From the NCBI RefSeq assembly GCF_017349075.1, contig NZ_JAFMOF010000001.1:2084101-2148100 (forward strand): 64,000 nucleotides of DNA, in the 5' to 3' direction. Each line of letters starts with the position of its first letter. The stretch's first letter is position 1. This document shows, piece after piece, positions 49,416-58,116 of this stretch. Below the pieces are notes generated by a model, which did no database searches, was not told the origin of the DNA, and was given only the letters and a program-made list of their open reading frames with translations. Origin of the DNA: Streptomyces triculaminicus (GTDB lineage: Bacteria; Actinomycetota; Actinomycetes; Streptomycetales; Streptomycetaceae). The position numbers and the translations under genes were made by a program.

Positions 49416-50363
49416 GTGCTGGAAGAGGTGGAGCGCTGGCTTGCCCGGCGGTCCTGGTCCGCCACCGACCGTCCGCTCGACCAGCTGCTCGCCGCGAAAC
49501 GCGGCGCGGGCACCACCGTCAGCGTGGTGCTGCCGGCGCTCGACGAGGAGGCGACGGTCGGCGCCATCGTGGCGACGATCCGGCGTGAGCTGATGTCGGA
49601 CGCCGTTCCGCTGGTGGACGAGCTGGTGGTGGTGGACTCCGGCTCCACGGACCGCACCGCCGAGGTCGCGGCGGCGGCCGGCGCCCGGGTGGTGCACCGC
49701 GACGAGATCCTCCCGCGGCTGCCCGCACTGCCCGGCAAGGGCGAGGTGCTGTGGCGGGCGCTGCTGGTCACGACCGGCGACGTCGTCTGCTTCGTGGACG
49801 CGGACCTGAAGGACTTCTCCGCCGACTTCGTCTCGGGGATCGTCGGCCCGCTGCTGACCGACCCTGACGTGCACTTCGTCAAGGCGATGTACGACCGTCC
49901 GCTCGGCGAGGCGCCGGGGCAGGGCGGCCGGGTGACGGAGCTGGTGGCCCGGCCCCTGCTCAACCTGCACTGGCCGCGGCTGGCGGGCTTCGTCCAGCCG
50001 CTCGGCGGCGAGTACGCCGCCCGCCGCGAGCTGCTGGAGCGGCTGCCGTTTCCGGTGGGGTACGGCGTCGAGCTGGGCCTGTTGGTGGACGCGCTGCACA
50101 CGGTGGGCCTGGACGCGCTCGCCCAGGTGGACGTGGGCGTCCGGCGGCACCGGCACCAGGACGGCCGGGCCCTGGGCCGCATGGCGGCCGCGATCTACCG
50201 CACCGCCCAGCTCCGGCTGGCCCGCGGCCATCTGGTGCGCCCGGTGCTCACGCAGTTCGAGCGGACCGAGGAGGGATTCGTGCCGCGCACGTACGCGGTG
50301 GACACCGAGGAGCGGCCCCCGATGGCCGAGATACCGGAGTACGCGCAGCGGCATGCCGCGTAA
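49416..50363 (+). CDS. gpgS: Glucosyl-3-phosphoglycerate synthase
   Basis: GT-A glycosyltransferase of 315 residues (GT81-like) that transfers glucose from an NDP-glucose to 3-phosphoglycerate. Motifs: VSVVLPALDEEATVG, ELVVVDSGSTDRTAE, LPGKGEVLWRALLVTTGDVVCFVDADLKDF (DxD-type Asp pair in FVDADL), and FVQPLGGEYAARRELLE. The product leads to glucosylglycerate, a compatible solute accumulated under nitrogen limitation in actinobacteria. It precedes otsA by 41 bases, grouping two osmolyte pathways. Confidence 0.9.
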   Translation: MLEEVERWLARRSWSATDRPLDQLLAAKRGAGTTVSVVLPALDEEATVGAIVATIRRELMSDAVPLVDELVVVDSGSTDRTAEVAAAAGARVVHRDEILPRLPALPGKGEVLWRALLVTTGDVVCFVDADLKDFSADFVSGIVGPLLTDPDVHFVKAMYDRPLGEAPGQGGRVTELVARPLLNLHWPRLAGFVQPLGGEYAARRELLERLPFPVGYGVELGLLVDALHTVGLDALAQVDVGVRRHRHQDGRALGRMAAAIYRTAQLRLARGHLVRPVLTQFERTEEGFVPRTYAVDTEERPPMAEIPEYAQRHAA

Positions 50364-50404
50364 GCGTACGTTTGAGCGGTTCTTCGAAGGGCAAGGCTGC
50401 CGTC

Positions 50405-51880
50405 ATGGTCGTTGAGCACACGCACCACGCACCGGAACCGGACGCCGCGCCGATCGTCGTGGCCTCCAACCGGGGGCCCGTGTCGTACCGCCGGGGCGAG
50501 GACGGCTCGCTGCTGGCGGGGCGGGGCGGCGGCGGGCTGGTCTCGGGGCTGAGCGCCATAGGCCAGGACGCCGGCGCGGTGTGGGTGTGCGCGGCGCTCG
50601 GCGACACCGATCGCGAGGCGGCCCGGCTCGGCGGCCGGCGGCTGCCCGAGGCCGACACCGGCGGCCACCGGGTGCGGATGCTGGACATCGACCCCGCCAC
50701 GTTCGCCGCCGCGTACAACGGCGTGGCCAACTCCGTGCTGTGGTTCGTCCACCACATGCTGTGGCAGACGCCGCTCGAGCCCGTCTTCGACGGGGCCTTC
50801 CGGGCCCAGTGGGAGGCGTACGAGGCGTACAACACCGCCTTCGCGGACGCCATCGCCGAGGAGGCCGCGGAGGGCGCCTCCGTCCTGGTCCAGGACTACC
50901 ACCTCGTCCTCGTGCCCGGCCTGCTCCGCGCCCGCCGCCCCGACCTGCGCATCGGCCACTTCTCCCACACCCCCTGGGCCCCGCCGGACTACTACCGCCT
51001 GCTGCCGGACGACGTCGCCGGGCAGGTCCTGCGCGGCATCCTGGGCGGCGACCGCGCCGGATTCCTGACCCGGCGCTGGGCGGAGGCCTTCGCCGCGTCC
51101 TGCGAGGTCGTGCTGCCGGGCGCGGAGGTGACGCGCGAGGACGGGGTCGCCACGTCGGTGACCTTCGAGGGGCGGACGACCCGGCTCGGCGTCCACGGAC
51201 TGGGCGCGGACGCGGAATTCCTGCGGGAGCGGGCGCACCGCCCGGACGTCGAGGAGCGGCTGGCGGCGCTGCGGCGGCAGATCGGCCCGGGCCGCCGGAC
51301 GATCGTGCGCGTGGACCGCACCGAGCTGTCGAAGAACATCGTCCGCGGCCTGCTCGCCTACCGCCGCCTGCTGGAGGACCACCCCCACTGGCAGGGCGAG
51401 GTCGTGCACATCGCGTTCGCCTACCCCTCCCGGCAGGACCTCGCGGTCTACCGCTCGTACATGGCCGAGGTCGGCCGGGTCGCCCACGAGATCAACACCA
51501 CGTTCGGCACGGCGGACTGGACGCCGGTCGCCCTGCAGATGGAGGACGACTTCCCCCGCTCGCTGGCCGCCTACCGGCTGGCCGACGTGGCCCTGGTCAA
51601 CCCGATCCGCGACGGCATGAACCTGGTCGCCAAGGAGGTCCCCGTCGTCTCCGACCACGGCTGCGCGCTGGTGCTCTCGCGCGAGGCGGGCGCGGCGGCC
51701 GAGCTGGGCGAGGACGCCCTGATGGTCAACCCCTTCGACGTGGCGGACACCGCCCGCGCGCTGAACGCCGCCCTGCTGATGGACCCCGCCGAGCGCCTGG
51801 AGCGCACGAAGCGGCTGGCCGCCGCGGCGACGGCGCTGCCTCCGGCCCGGTGGTTCGTGGACCAGCTGCGCGCGCTGTGA
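50405..51880 (+). CDS. otsA: Trehalose-6-phosphate synthase
   Basis: GT20 glycosyltransferase of 491 residues making trehalose-6-phosphate from UDP/GDP-glucose and glucose-6-phosphate. Features: VVASNRGPVSYRR, LVQDYHLVLVPGLLR, RIGHFSHTPWAPPDYYR, VRVDRTELSKNIVRGL and ADVALVNPIRDGMNLVAKE. ATG at 50405 preferred to a TTG 33 bases upstream that has no ribosome-binding site. Partner phosphatase otsB is convergent just downstream. Confidence 0.94.
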   Translation: MVVEHTHHAPEPDAAPIVVASNRGPVSYRRGEDGSLLAGRGGGGLVSGLSAIGQDAGAVWVCAALGDTDREAARLGGRRLPEADTGGHRVRMLDIDPATFAAAYNGVANSVLWFVHHMLWQTPLEPVFDGAFRAQWEAYEAYNTAFADAIAEEAAEGASVLVQDYHLVLVPGLLRARRPDLRIGHFSHTPWAPPDYYRLLPDDVAGQVLRGILGGDRAGFLTRRWAEAFAASCEVVLPGAEVTREDGVATSVTFEGRTTRLGVHGLGADAEFLRERAHRPDVEERLAALRRQIGPGRRTIVRVDRTELSKNIVRGLLAYRRLLEDHPHWQGEVVHIAFAYPSRQDLAVYRSYMAEVGRVAHEINTTFGTADWTPVALQMEDDFPRSLAAYRLADVALVNPIRDGMNLVAKEVPVVSDHGCALVLSREAGAAAELGEDALMVNPFDVADTARALNAALLMDPAERLERTKRLAAAATALPPARWFVDQLRAL

Positions 51881-51885
51881 CGGGT

Positions 51886-51908
51886 GGGCCCGCCGCTCCG
51901 GCGGGCCC
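51886..51908 (+). terminator. Terminator hairpin after otsA
   Basis: GGGCCCGCC (51886-51894) and GGCGGGCCC (51900-51908) form a nine-pair stem with loop GCTCC, five bases after the otsA stop. Confidence 0.65.
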
Positions 51909-51963
51909 CGCACAGGCCGCGGCGCGGGTGAAAGTCGCAGGAGAAAGGCGCAGGTGAAAGCGG

Positions 51964-52803
51964 TCAGCCGAGCTTGTCGGCCAGGGCGGACAGCAGGCCC
52001 ACCACGCCCGCCGGCCCGTCCACGACGAGGTCGGCCCGTTCGGCGAGCGCGGTGACCTCGGCGCTGCCGCTGCACACGAGCGTGCCGGGCACGCCCTCGG
52101 CGCGCAGCTTCTCCACCGCGGCGAAGGCGGCGAGGTCACCGAGGTCGTCGCCGGCGTAGAGGACGGATCCGGCGCCGGACTCGCGGACGTACGCGGCGAG
52201 GGCGACGCCCTTGTCCATGCCCGGCGGGCGCAGCTCCAGCACCAGCCGCCCGGGCTCGACGATCAGGCCGTGCCGGGCGGCGAGGCCGGCGAGCGGGGCC
52301 CGCAGGGCCTCGAAGGCGCGCTCGGGGTCGTCGGCACGCCGAGTGTGGACGGCGACGGCCCGGCCCTTGTCCTCGACCCAGGTGCCGTGCCAGGCGCCCG
52401 AGTCGTCGAGCACGCCGGGGAGTTCCGCGCGGACGGCGGCGACGCCGGGGTGCGGGGCGGGGGCGCGCACGGTGCCCGTCACGGCGTCCCAGCGCTCGGC
52501 GCCGTAGTGGCCGAGGACGACGAGGCGCTCCAGCCCGGGGGCTCCGGCGAACCCGCCGAGGCGCACCGCGGCCCCGGCCGGGCGGCCCGTGATCACGGCG
52601 GCGGAGCCCAGGCGCGGCGCCAGCCGGGCGAGGGCCTGGACGGCGCCGGGGTGGGCGCGGGCCCGTTCCGGGTCCGGGACGATGGCGGCGAGGGTGCCGT
52701 CGAAGTCGAGTGCGACGACCGCCCGTTCGGGTCGCGCGAGCAGCGCGGCCAGTCCGTCGCGGCCGGCGGCGGTCACGGGTTCCGGGAGGGGGTGGCTGCC
52801 CAT
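51964..52803 (-). CDS. otsB: Trehalose-6-phosphate phosphatase
   Basis: HAD-superfamily phosphatase of 279 residues. Motif I VVALDFDGTLAAIVPDP, cap-domain HYGAERWDAVTG, GTWVEDKGRAVAVHTR, then GMDKGVALAAYV and VLYAGDDLGDLAAF (motif IV) are all present. It completes trehalose synthesis with OtsA. Transcribed toward otsA. Confidence 0.93.
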   Translation of the reverse strand: MGSHPLPEPVTAAGRDGLAALLARPERAVVALDFDGTLAAIVPDPERARAHPGAVQALARLAPRLGSAAVITGRPAGAAVRLGGFAGAPGLERLVVLGHYGAERWDAVTGTVRAPAPHPGVAAVRAELPGVLDDSGAWHGTWVEDKGRAVAVHTRRADDPERAFEALRAPLAGLAARHGLIVEPGRLVLELRPPGMDKGVALAAYVRESGAGSVLYAGDDLGDLAAFAAVEKLRAEGVPGTLVCSGSAEVTALAERADLVVDGPAGVVGLLSALADKLG

Positions 52804-52906
52804 ACGGCCGACCCTACCGGGGCGTCCGCCGCCGGGACGGGCAGTTGTACGGGTTCGCGACGCCGGCCCGGATCTCGGCCGGCCCGGATCTCAGCCGGCC
52901 CGGATC

Positions 52907-53287
52907 TCAGCGGCGCGCGCGCCGCTCGTCCCGCAGCCGCCGCAGCCGGTTGACCGTGACGGGGTCGTGGGCGAGGGCGCGCGGGTCGTCGAGGAGGGCG
53001 TTGAGCAGCTGGTAGTAGCGGGTCGGGGTGATGCCGAGGCGCTCGCGGACGGCGCGTTCCTTGGCGCCGGGGCCGGGCCAGGACTGCCGCTCGAGGGCGA
53101 GCACGGCACGGTCCGCCTCGGGCAGCCCGCCGGACCCGGCGTCGGCCGGGGCCTCGGCCCCGGCCTCGTACTCGGCCTCATGTCCGGCCTCGTCCTCGTG
53201 CCCGTGCTCGGCCTCATGCTCGGGCTCGTCCTCATGCCCGTGCCCGGGCTCGCGCTCGTCCTCGCGCCCGGGCTCGTCCTGTGCCAT
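52907..53287 (-). CDS. DUF3263 protein with acidic/His-rich N-terminal extension
   Basis: Protein of 126 residues. The C-terminal 75 residues (LPEADRAVLALERQSWPGPG...RLGITPTRYYQLLNALLDDP) match DUF3263, a small helix-turn-helix-like actinobacterial family. The first 50 residues are repetitive Glu/His/Asp (EPGHGHEDEPEHEAEHGHED), encoded by degenerate GCTCGTCCTC-type DNA repeats, and may bind metal or be disordered. It starts 10 bases after the binding-protein gene on the same strand, so is co-transcribed with it. Confidence 0.82.
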   Translation of the reverse strand: MAQDEPGREDEREPGHGHEDEPEHEAEHGHEDEAGHEAEYEAGAEAPADAGSGGLPEADRAVLALERQSWPGPGAKERAVRERLGITPTRYYQLLNALLDDPRALAHDPVTVNRLRRLRDERRARR

Positions 53288-53297
53288 ACCGGCCAAC

Positions 53298-54587
53298 CTA
53301 GCGGTCCGAGCGGTCCGCGAGCTCGGTGGCGTTCGCCTCGCGCTGGATCTCGCCGAGCACGGCGGCGGGGTCGCCGCCCTTCTGCACGGCCGCGCCGATC
53401 TTCTCCTTGACGGTCTTGCTGACCGAGGCCCAGGAGGTCTTGCTGACCGGGTAGAGCTCGGCGGCCTGGCGCAGCGGCTTGAGGAACTGCCACAGGTCGC
53501 TGTTGGCGCGGCTCTCCTCCATCGCGTCGGCGGCGCTGGTGGTCACCGGCAGCAGCTTGTACTGCGTGGTGAACGACAGCACGTTGTCCTTGCTGAAGAT
53601 GAAGTCGAGGAAGGTGCCGATCTCGTCGCGGTGGCCGTTCTTCTTGAACGCCATGATCCAGTCGGCGACGCCCATGGTCGACTTGGAGGGGCCCTTGATG
53701 CCCGGCAGCGGCGCCATGTCGAACTCGATGTGGCCGGCCTGGGCCTGCTGCATCAGGGTGGGGTGGCCGTTGAGCATGCCGACCTCGCCCTTGCAGAAGG
53801 CGTCGAAGACGTCCTGCCGGTTGGTGCGCGCGGGGTTGCCGGGACCGGTGAGGCCCTGGCCGACCATCTCGTCGCGCAGCCAGGTGAAGGCCTTGACGTT
53901 CTCCGGCGAGTCGATCAGGTAGGAGCCGTTCTGGTCGGTGTAGCCACCGCCCGCGCTCAGCATCCACATCATCGTCTCGGCGGGCGCTTCCTCGGGGCCC
54001 AGCGGCAGGCCGAAAGGTATCTTCACGCCGATGGCGTGGAGCTTCTTCGCGGCGGACTGGATCTCGTCCCAGTTCTCCGGCGCCTTGGCGATGCCGGCCT
54101 TGGCGAACAGCTTCTTGTTGAAGAAGAGCAGGCGGGTGCTGGAGACGAACGGGATGCCGTACTGCACCCGGTGCACCTCGCCGGCCTTGGCGAGGGAGGC
54201 GATGATGTCGGCCTGGGTGGGGATGGAGAGCATCTGGTCGGCGCTGTAGAGCTTGCCGGCCGCGGCGAAGTCGGCGTACGCGCCGATCTGCGCGAGGTCG
54301 GGGGCCTTGCCCTTGGCCACCATGTCGGCGACCCGCTTGTCGACCTCGGTCCAGCTGTAGACCTCGACGTCTACCTTGATCTTGCTGTGCTGCTTCTGGA
54401 ACTCACGGACCAGGCCCTCCCAGTACTTCCGGGAGCTGTTGGCTTCCTTGTCGCCGTAGTCGGCGGCCACGAGCTTCAGCCGCGTGTCGCCACCGGGGGT
54501 GTCGGCCCCGCACCCGGTCAGCACCGGTGCCAACGCCGTCGTGGCGGCTCCCGCCGCCGTCATGCCCAAGAACCGCCGCCGCTGCAC
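53298..54587 (-). CDS. Sugar ABC transporter substrate-binding lipoprotein
   Basis: Extracellular solute-binding protein (family 1) of 429 residues. The N-terminus MQRRRFLGMTAAGAATTALA has a twin-arginine-like motif, and lipobox LTGC follows, so it is a Tat-type lipoprotein. The mature part shows KVDVEVYSWTEVDKRVADM and PFVSSTRLLFFNKKLFAKAG as in carbohydrate-binding proteins. No permease or ATPase genes are adjacent; it is an orphan and would need MsiK-type ATPase and permeases encoded elsewhere. Divergent to the SIS gene, suggesting an amino sugar ligand. Confidence 0.88.
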   Translation of the reverse strand: MQRRRFLGMTAAGAATTALAPVLTGCGADTPGGDTRLKLVAADYGDKEANSSRKYWEGLVREFQKQHSKIKVDVEVYSWTEVDKRVADMVAKGKAPDLAQIGAYADFAAAGKLYSADQMLSIPTQADIIASLAKAGEVHRVQYGIPFVSSTRLLFFNKKLFAKAGIAKAPENWDEIQSAAKKLHAIGVKIPFGLPLGPEEAPAETMMWMLSAGGGYTDQNGSYLIDSPENVKAFTWLRDEMVGQGLTGPGNPARTNRQDVFDAFCKGEVGMLNGHPTLMQQAQAGHIEFDMAPLPGIKGPSKSTMGVADWIMAFKKNGHRDEIGTFLDFIFSKDNVLSFTTQYKLLPVTTSAADAMEESRANSDLWQFLKPLRQAAELYPVSKTSWASVSKTVKEKIGAAVQKGGDPAAVLGEIQREANATELADRSDR

Positions 54588-54783
54588 TACTGCTACCCAC
54601 CTTGTGGTTCGTGTGTTCGTCCCGTGGAGACCGTGAGTCTCTCCCGCGCGCCACCTTACGGTCTACGGCGACGGGGTTGCGCTTCGGTATCGCCGTAGGG
54701 CTCTTCCCCCAGGTCACAGGCGACTGCTATGCACGGGGCGACCGCTTTCGTCGCACGACCGCACCGCGAGGAGCACCCAGCGC

Positions 54784-55789
54784 ATGAAGCCGTCCCCTTC
54801 TCCGGCCCCCTCCCCGTCCCCCTCTCCGGCCCCTTCCTCCTCCCCCCCTGACCGCCCGGGAGCTGGCCACCCAGCCCGGCAGCTGGCGCCGCGCCGCCGA
54901 GGCCGCGGCGAGCGCCCCGGGGCTGCCGCGCCCGGACGAACGGGTCGCCGTGACCGGCTGCGGCACGTCGTGGTTCATGGCGCAGGCCTACGCGGCGCTG
55001 CGCGAGGCGTCCGGGCAGGGCGAGACGGACGCCTTCCCCGCCTCGGAGTTCCCGGTCTCGCGCACGTACGACCGGCTCGTGGTGATCACCCGGTCCGGGA
55101 CGACGACCGAGGTGCTCGACCTGGTCGGCGAGGTGCGCGAGCGGTGGGAGGTGCTGGCGCTGACCGCCGACCCCGCGACGCCCGTGATGCGGGCGGCGGA
55201 CGACGTGGCGGTGCTGGACTGGGCGGACGAGGAGTCCGTCGTGCAGACGCGCTTCGCGACCACCGCGCTCGCCTTCCTCCGCGCGGGCCTGGAGAGGGAC
55301 GGCCGGCTGCCGGCGGGGGTGCGGACGGTGGCCGAGGCGGCGACGGACGCCGAGCGCGCGCTCGCCGAGCCGCTGCCGGCCGCCGCGCTCGCCGCCGAGC
55401 AGTGGACGTTCCTGGGCGCCGGCTGGGCGTACGGGCTCGCGCAGGAGGCGGCCCTGAAGATGCGCGAGGCGGCGGGGGCGTGGACGGAGGCGTACCCGGC
55501 GATGGAGTACCGCCACGGCCCGATAGCGGTCAGCGCGCCGGGCCGGGTGACCTGGGCGTTCGGCCCGCTGCCGGACGGGCTTGCGGACGACGTCGCGAAG
55601 GCGGGCGGGACGCTGGTCGGCGGCACGCCGGCCGGGGGCACTCCGGTCGGCGGGGGTGCCGACGACGGCGAGGACCCGATGGCGTCGCTGGTCCGCGCCC
55701 AGCGCCTGGCGGTGGCCATCGCCGAGGCCCGGGGCCTGAACCCGGACGCGCCCCGGAACCTGACCCGCAGCGTGATCCTCACCCCCTAG
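54784..55789 (+). pseudogene. SIS-domain sugar isomerase/deaminase (AgaS-like), frameshifted in a C7 run
   Basis: The start ATG at 54784 with GAGGAG upstream opens a Pro/Ser-rich stretch (MKPSPSPAPSPSPSPAPSSS). The enzyme body, beginning LTARELATQPGSWRRAAEA, is in the next frame (+1); the switch falls at seven consecutive C residues (54842-54848). Removing one C would join them into about 335 residues. The body has two SIS domains: VTGCGTSWFMAQAY, VVITRSGTTTEVLDL, and GAGWAYGLAQEAALKMREAAGAW...AMEYRHGP. Without correction only an internal GTG at 54950 is available. It could be a sequencing error, a true mutation, or slippage-controlled expression. Family members are GalN/GlcN-6-phosphate deaminase-isomerases. 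Confidence 0.75.
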
Positions 55790-55816
55790 CGCCCTGCGCC
55801 GCGCCACGCACCGGCG

Positions 55817-55832
55817 AGTGGACTAGACCTTT
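55817..55832. promoter_or_regulatory. DasR-like operator upstream of nagK
   Basis: AGTGGACTAGACCTTT matches the DasR-responsive element consensus (A[C/G]TGGTCTAGACCA[C/G]T) at 13 of 16 positions with the CTAGACC core intact. It lies 28 bases upstream of the nagK GTG. DasR control of nagKA is established in S. coelicolor, which supports the call. Confidence 0.7.
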
Positions 55833-55859
55833 CGCACCCCGACGGGCGAAACTACCGGG

Positions 55860-56837
55860 GTGAAACACGTCATCGCCCTCGATGTGGGCGGAACCGGAAT
55901 CAAGGCCGCCCTCGTCGGCGCCGACGGCGCGCTCCTGCACGAGGCGCGCCGCCCGACCGGCCGTGACCGGGGCCCCGACGCCGTCGTGGCCGGCATCCTC
56001 GACTTCGCGGCCGAGCTCCAGGCGCTCGGCCGCGAGCGCTTCGGCACCGCCGCCCGCGCCGCCGGCGCGGCCGTCCCCGGCATCGTGGACGCCGCCGCCG
56101 GCACGGCGGTCTACTCCGCCAACCTCGGCTGGCGCGACCTGCCCCTGCGGGACCTCCTCGCCGCCCGGCTCGGCGGCATACCCGTGGCGCTGGGCCACGA
56201 CGTGCGCACCGGCGGCGTGGCCGAGGGCCGGATCGGCGCCGGCAAGGGCGCCGACCGCTTCCTGTTCGTCCCGCTGGGCACCGGCATAGCGGGCGCCATC
56301 GGCATCGACGGCCGCATCGAGGAAGGCGCCCACGGCTACGCGGGCGAGATCGGCCACATCGTCGTACGCCCCGGCCCGGACGGCGTCGCCTGCGGCTGCG
56401 GCGGCCGCGGCTGCCTGGAGACGCTCGCCTCCGCCTCCGCCGTCTCCCGCGCCTGGGCGGCGGCGAGCGGCGACGCCCACGCCGACGCCGCCGACTGCGC
56501 CCGGGCCGTCGAGTCCGGCGACCCGCGCGCCCGCGCGGTCTGGCAGCACGCCATCGACGCCCTCGCCGACGGCCTGGTCATCGCCGTCAGCCTGCTGGAC
56601 CCGCGCACGCTGATCATCGGCGGCGGGCTCGCCGAGGCCGGCGAGACGCTGTTCGCGCCGCTGCGCGCGGCGGTCGCGGAACGCGTCACCTTCCGCAAGC
56701 TCCCCCACATCGTCCCCGCGGCCCTCGGGGACGCCGCCGGCTGCCTGGGCGCGGGCCTGCTCGCCTGGGACCTTCTCGCCACGCGCACGACAGCCCCGCG
56801 CACGACGGCCACGCACACAACGGAGGTATCCCCCTGA
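55860..56837 (+). CDS. nagK: N-acetylglucosamine kinase (ROK family)
   Basis: ROK sugar kinase of 325 residues. ATP-binding motif ALDVGGTGIKAALV is at the N-terminus, VPLGTGIAGAIGIDG in the middle, and the ROK signature with zinc ligands follows: GEIGHIVV, then CGCGGRGCLET (three Cys) and His. The C-terminal 20 residues are low-complexity Thr/Ala. It phosphorylates GlcNAc (or GalNAc) for NagA, whose gene overlaps by one base. DasR-like operator upstream. Confidence 0.92.
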   Translation: MKHVIALDVGGTGIKAALVGADGALLHEARRPTGRDRGPDAVVAGILDFAAELQALGRERFGTAARAAGAAVPGIVDAAAGTAVYSANLGWRDLPLRDLLAARLGGIPVALGHDVRTGGVAEGRIGAGKGADRFLFVPLGTGIAGAIGIDGRIEEGAHGYAGEIGHIVVRPGPDGVACGCGGRGCLETLASASAVSRAWAAASGDAHADAADCARAVESGDPRARAVWQHAIDALADGLVIAVSLLDPRTLIIGGGLAEAGETLFAPLRAAVAERVTFRKLPHIVPAALGDAAGCLGAGLLAWDLLATRTTAPRTTATHTTEVSP

Positions 56838-57991
56838 TGGTCGAACGAACGGTTCTCGCCGGCGCCCGCGTGGTGCTGCCGACCGGCGTGGCGGAAGGGG
56901 GCCGCGTCACGATCGAGGGCGGGCGCATCGCGCACGACGCGCCGGCGGAGGCCCCCACGCTGGACCTCACCGGCCACACGATCGTCCCCGGCTTCGTCGA
57001 CACCCACGTGCACGGCGGCGGCGGGGCGTCCTTCTCCGCCGGTACGGCCGAGGAGGCGCTCACCGCGATCCGTACGCACCGCGCGCACGGCACCACCACG
57101 ATGATCGCCTCCACCGTCACCGGTGACCTGGACGACCTCGCCCGGCAGGCGGCGGTCCTCTCCGAACTGGCCGAGCAGGGCGACCTCGCGGGCATCCACT
57201 TCGAGGGCCCGTTCATCTCCCCCCACCGCTGCGGCGCCCACCAGCCGGGCCTCCTGCGCGACCCGGACCCGGCGGACGTGCGCAAGCTCGTCGACGCGGC
57301 GCGCGGCACGGCCCGCATGATGACGCTCGCCCCGGAGCTGCCCGGCGGCCTGGACTCCGTCCGCATGCTCGCCGACCACGGCGTGATCGCCGCCGTCGGC
57401 CACACCGACTCCACCTACGAGGCGACCCTCGAGGCCATCGACGCCGGCGCGACCGTCGCCACCCACCTCTTCAACGCCATGCCCGCGCTCCAGCACCGCG
57501 CCCCCGGCCCCATCGCGGCCCTGCTGGAGGACGAGCGCGTCACCGTCGAGCTCATCAACGACGGCACCCACCTCCACCCCTCCGTCCTGGAGCTGGCGTT
57601 CGCCCGGGCCGGCGCCGACCGGGTCGCGTTCATCACCGACGCGATGGGCGCGGCCGGTATGAACGACGGCATGTACTTCCTCGGCCCCATGGGCGTGGAG
57701 GTCAAGGACGGCGTGGCCCGCATCGCCGACGGCCCGACGGCCGGCTCGATCGCCGGCTCGACGCTCACCCTGGACACGGCCTTCAAGCGCGCCGTGACCG
57801 TCGACCGGCTCCCGCTCGAGGACGCGGTACGAGCGCTGTCCACCACTCCCGCGCGCCTCCTCGGCCTGTCCGACCGCATCGGCTCGCTGGAGCCGGGCAA
57901 GGACGCCGACCTGGTCGTCCTCGACGACTCGTACGACCTGGTGGGCGTCATGCGCAAGGGCGAATGGCTGGTCGGTCCCGAAGTGCGGTGA
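56837..57991 (+). CDS. nagA: N-acetylglucosamine-6-phosphate deacetylase
   Basis: Amidohydrolase of 384 residues. Metal-binding and catalytic motifs: PGFVDTHVHGGGG, GIHFEGPFISPHRCGAHQP (Glu ligand), AVGHTDSTYE (His), THLFNAMPALQHR (His), and FITDAMGAAGM (catalytic Asp). It makes glucosamine-6-phosphate and acetate. Also receives GlcNAc-6-phosphate from MurQ. Start overlaps nagK stop (TGATG). Terminator follows at 58012. Confidence 0.94.
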   Translation: MVERTVLAGARVVLPTGVAEGGRVTIEGGRIAHDAPAEAPTLDLTGHTIVPGFVDTHVHGGGGASFSAGTAEEALTAIRTHRAHGTTTMIASTVTGDLDDLARQAAVLSELAEQGDLAGIHFEGPFISPHRCGAHQPGLLRDPDPADVRKLVDAARGTARMMTLAPELPGGLDSVRMLADHGVIAAVGHTDSTYEATLEAIDAGATVATHLFNAMPALQHRAPGPIAALLEDERVTVELINDGTHLHPSVLELAFARAGADRVAFITDAMGAAGMNDGMYFLGPMGVEVKDGVARIADGPTAGSIAGSTLTLDTAFKRAVTVDRLPLEDAVRALSTTPARLLGLSDRIGSLEPGKDADLVVLDDSYDLVGVMRKGEWLVGPEVR

Positions 57992-58011
57992 TTGTCCCCC
58001 GATTTGGGGCA

Positions 58012-58051
58012 CGGCGGCAGGTCCGGAGGTCTGGGCCTGCCGCCGCTGTTT
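58012..58051 (+). terminator. Intrinsic terminator after nagA
   Basis: CGGCGGCAGG (58012-58021) and CCTGCCGCCG (58036-58045) form a ten-pair stem with a 14-base loop, followed by CTGTTTT, one of the few hairpins here with a T-run. Confidence 0.8.
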
Positions 58052-58116
58052 TGGCATGATCGCTGGCGCGGTCCGTCCCGTGGCCCCAACTCCCCCGGTC
58101 GAGAAAAGAGGCGCCG

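Noticed and set aside
53298..54587. Complete sugar ABC transporter operon
   Set aside because: Only the binding protein is present; neighbouring genes are not permeases.
54588..54783. DasR operator between the binding-protein and SIS genes
   Set aside because: GGTCTA occurs once but the second half does not match.
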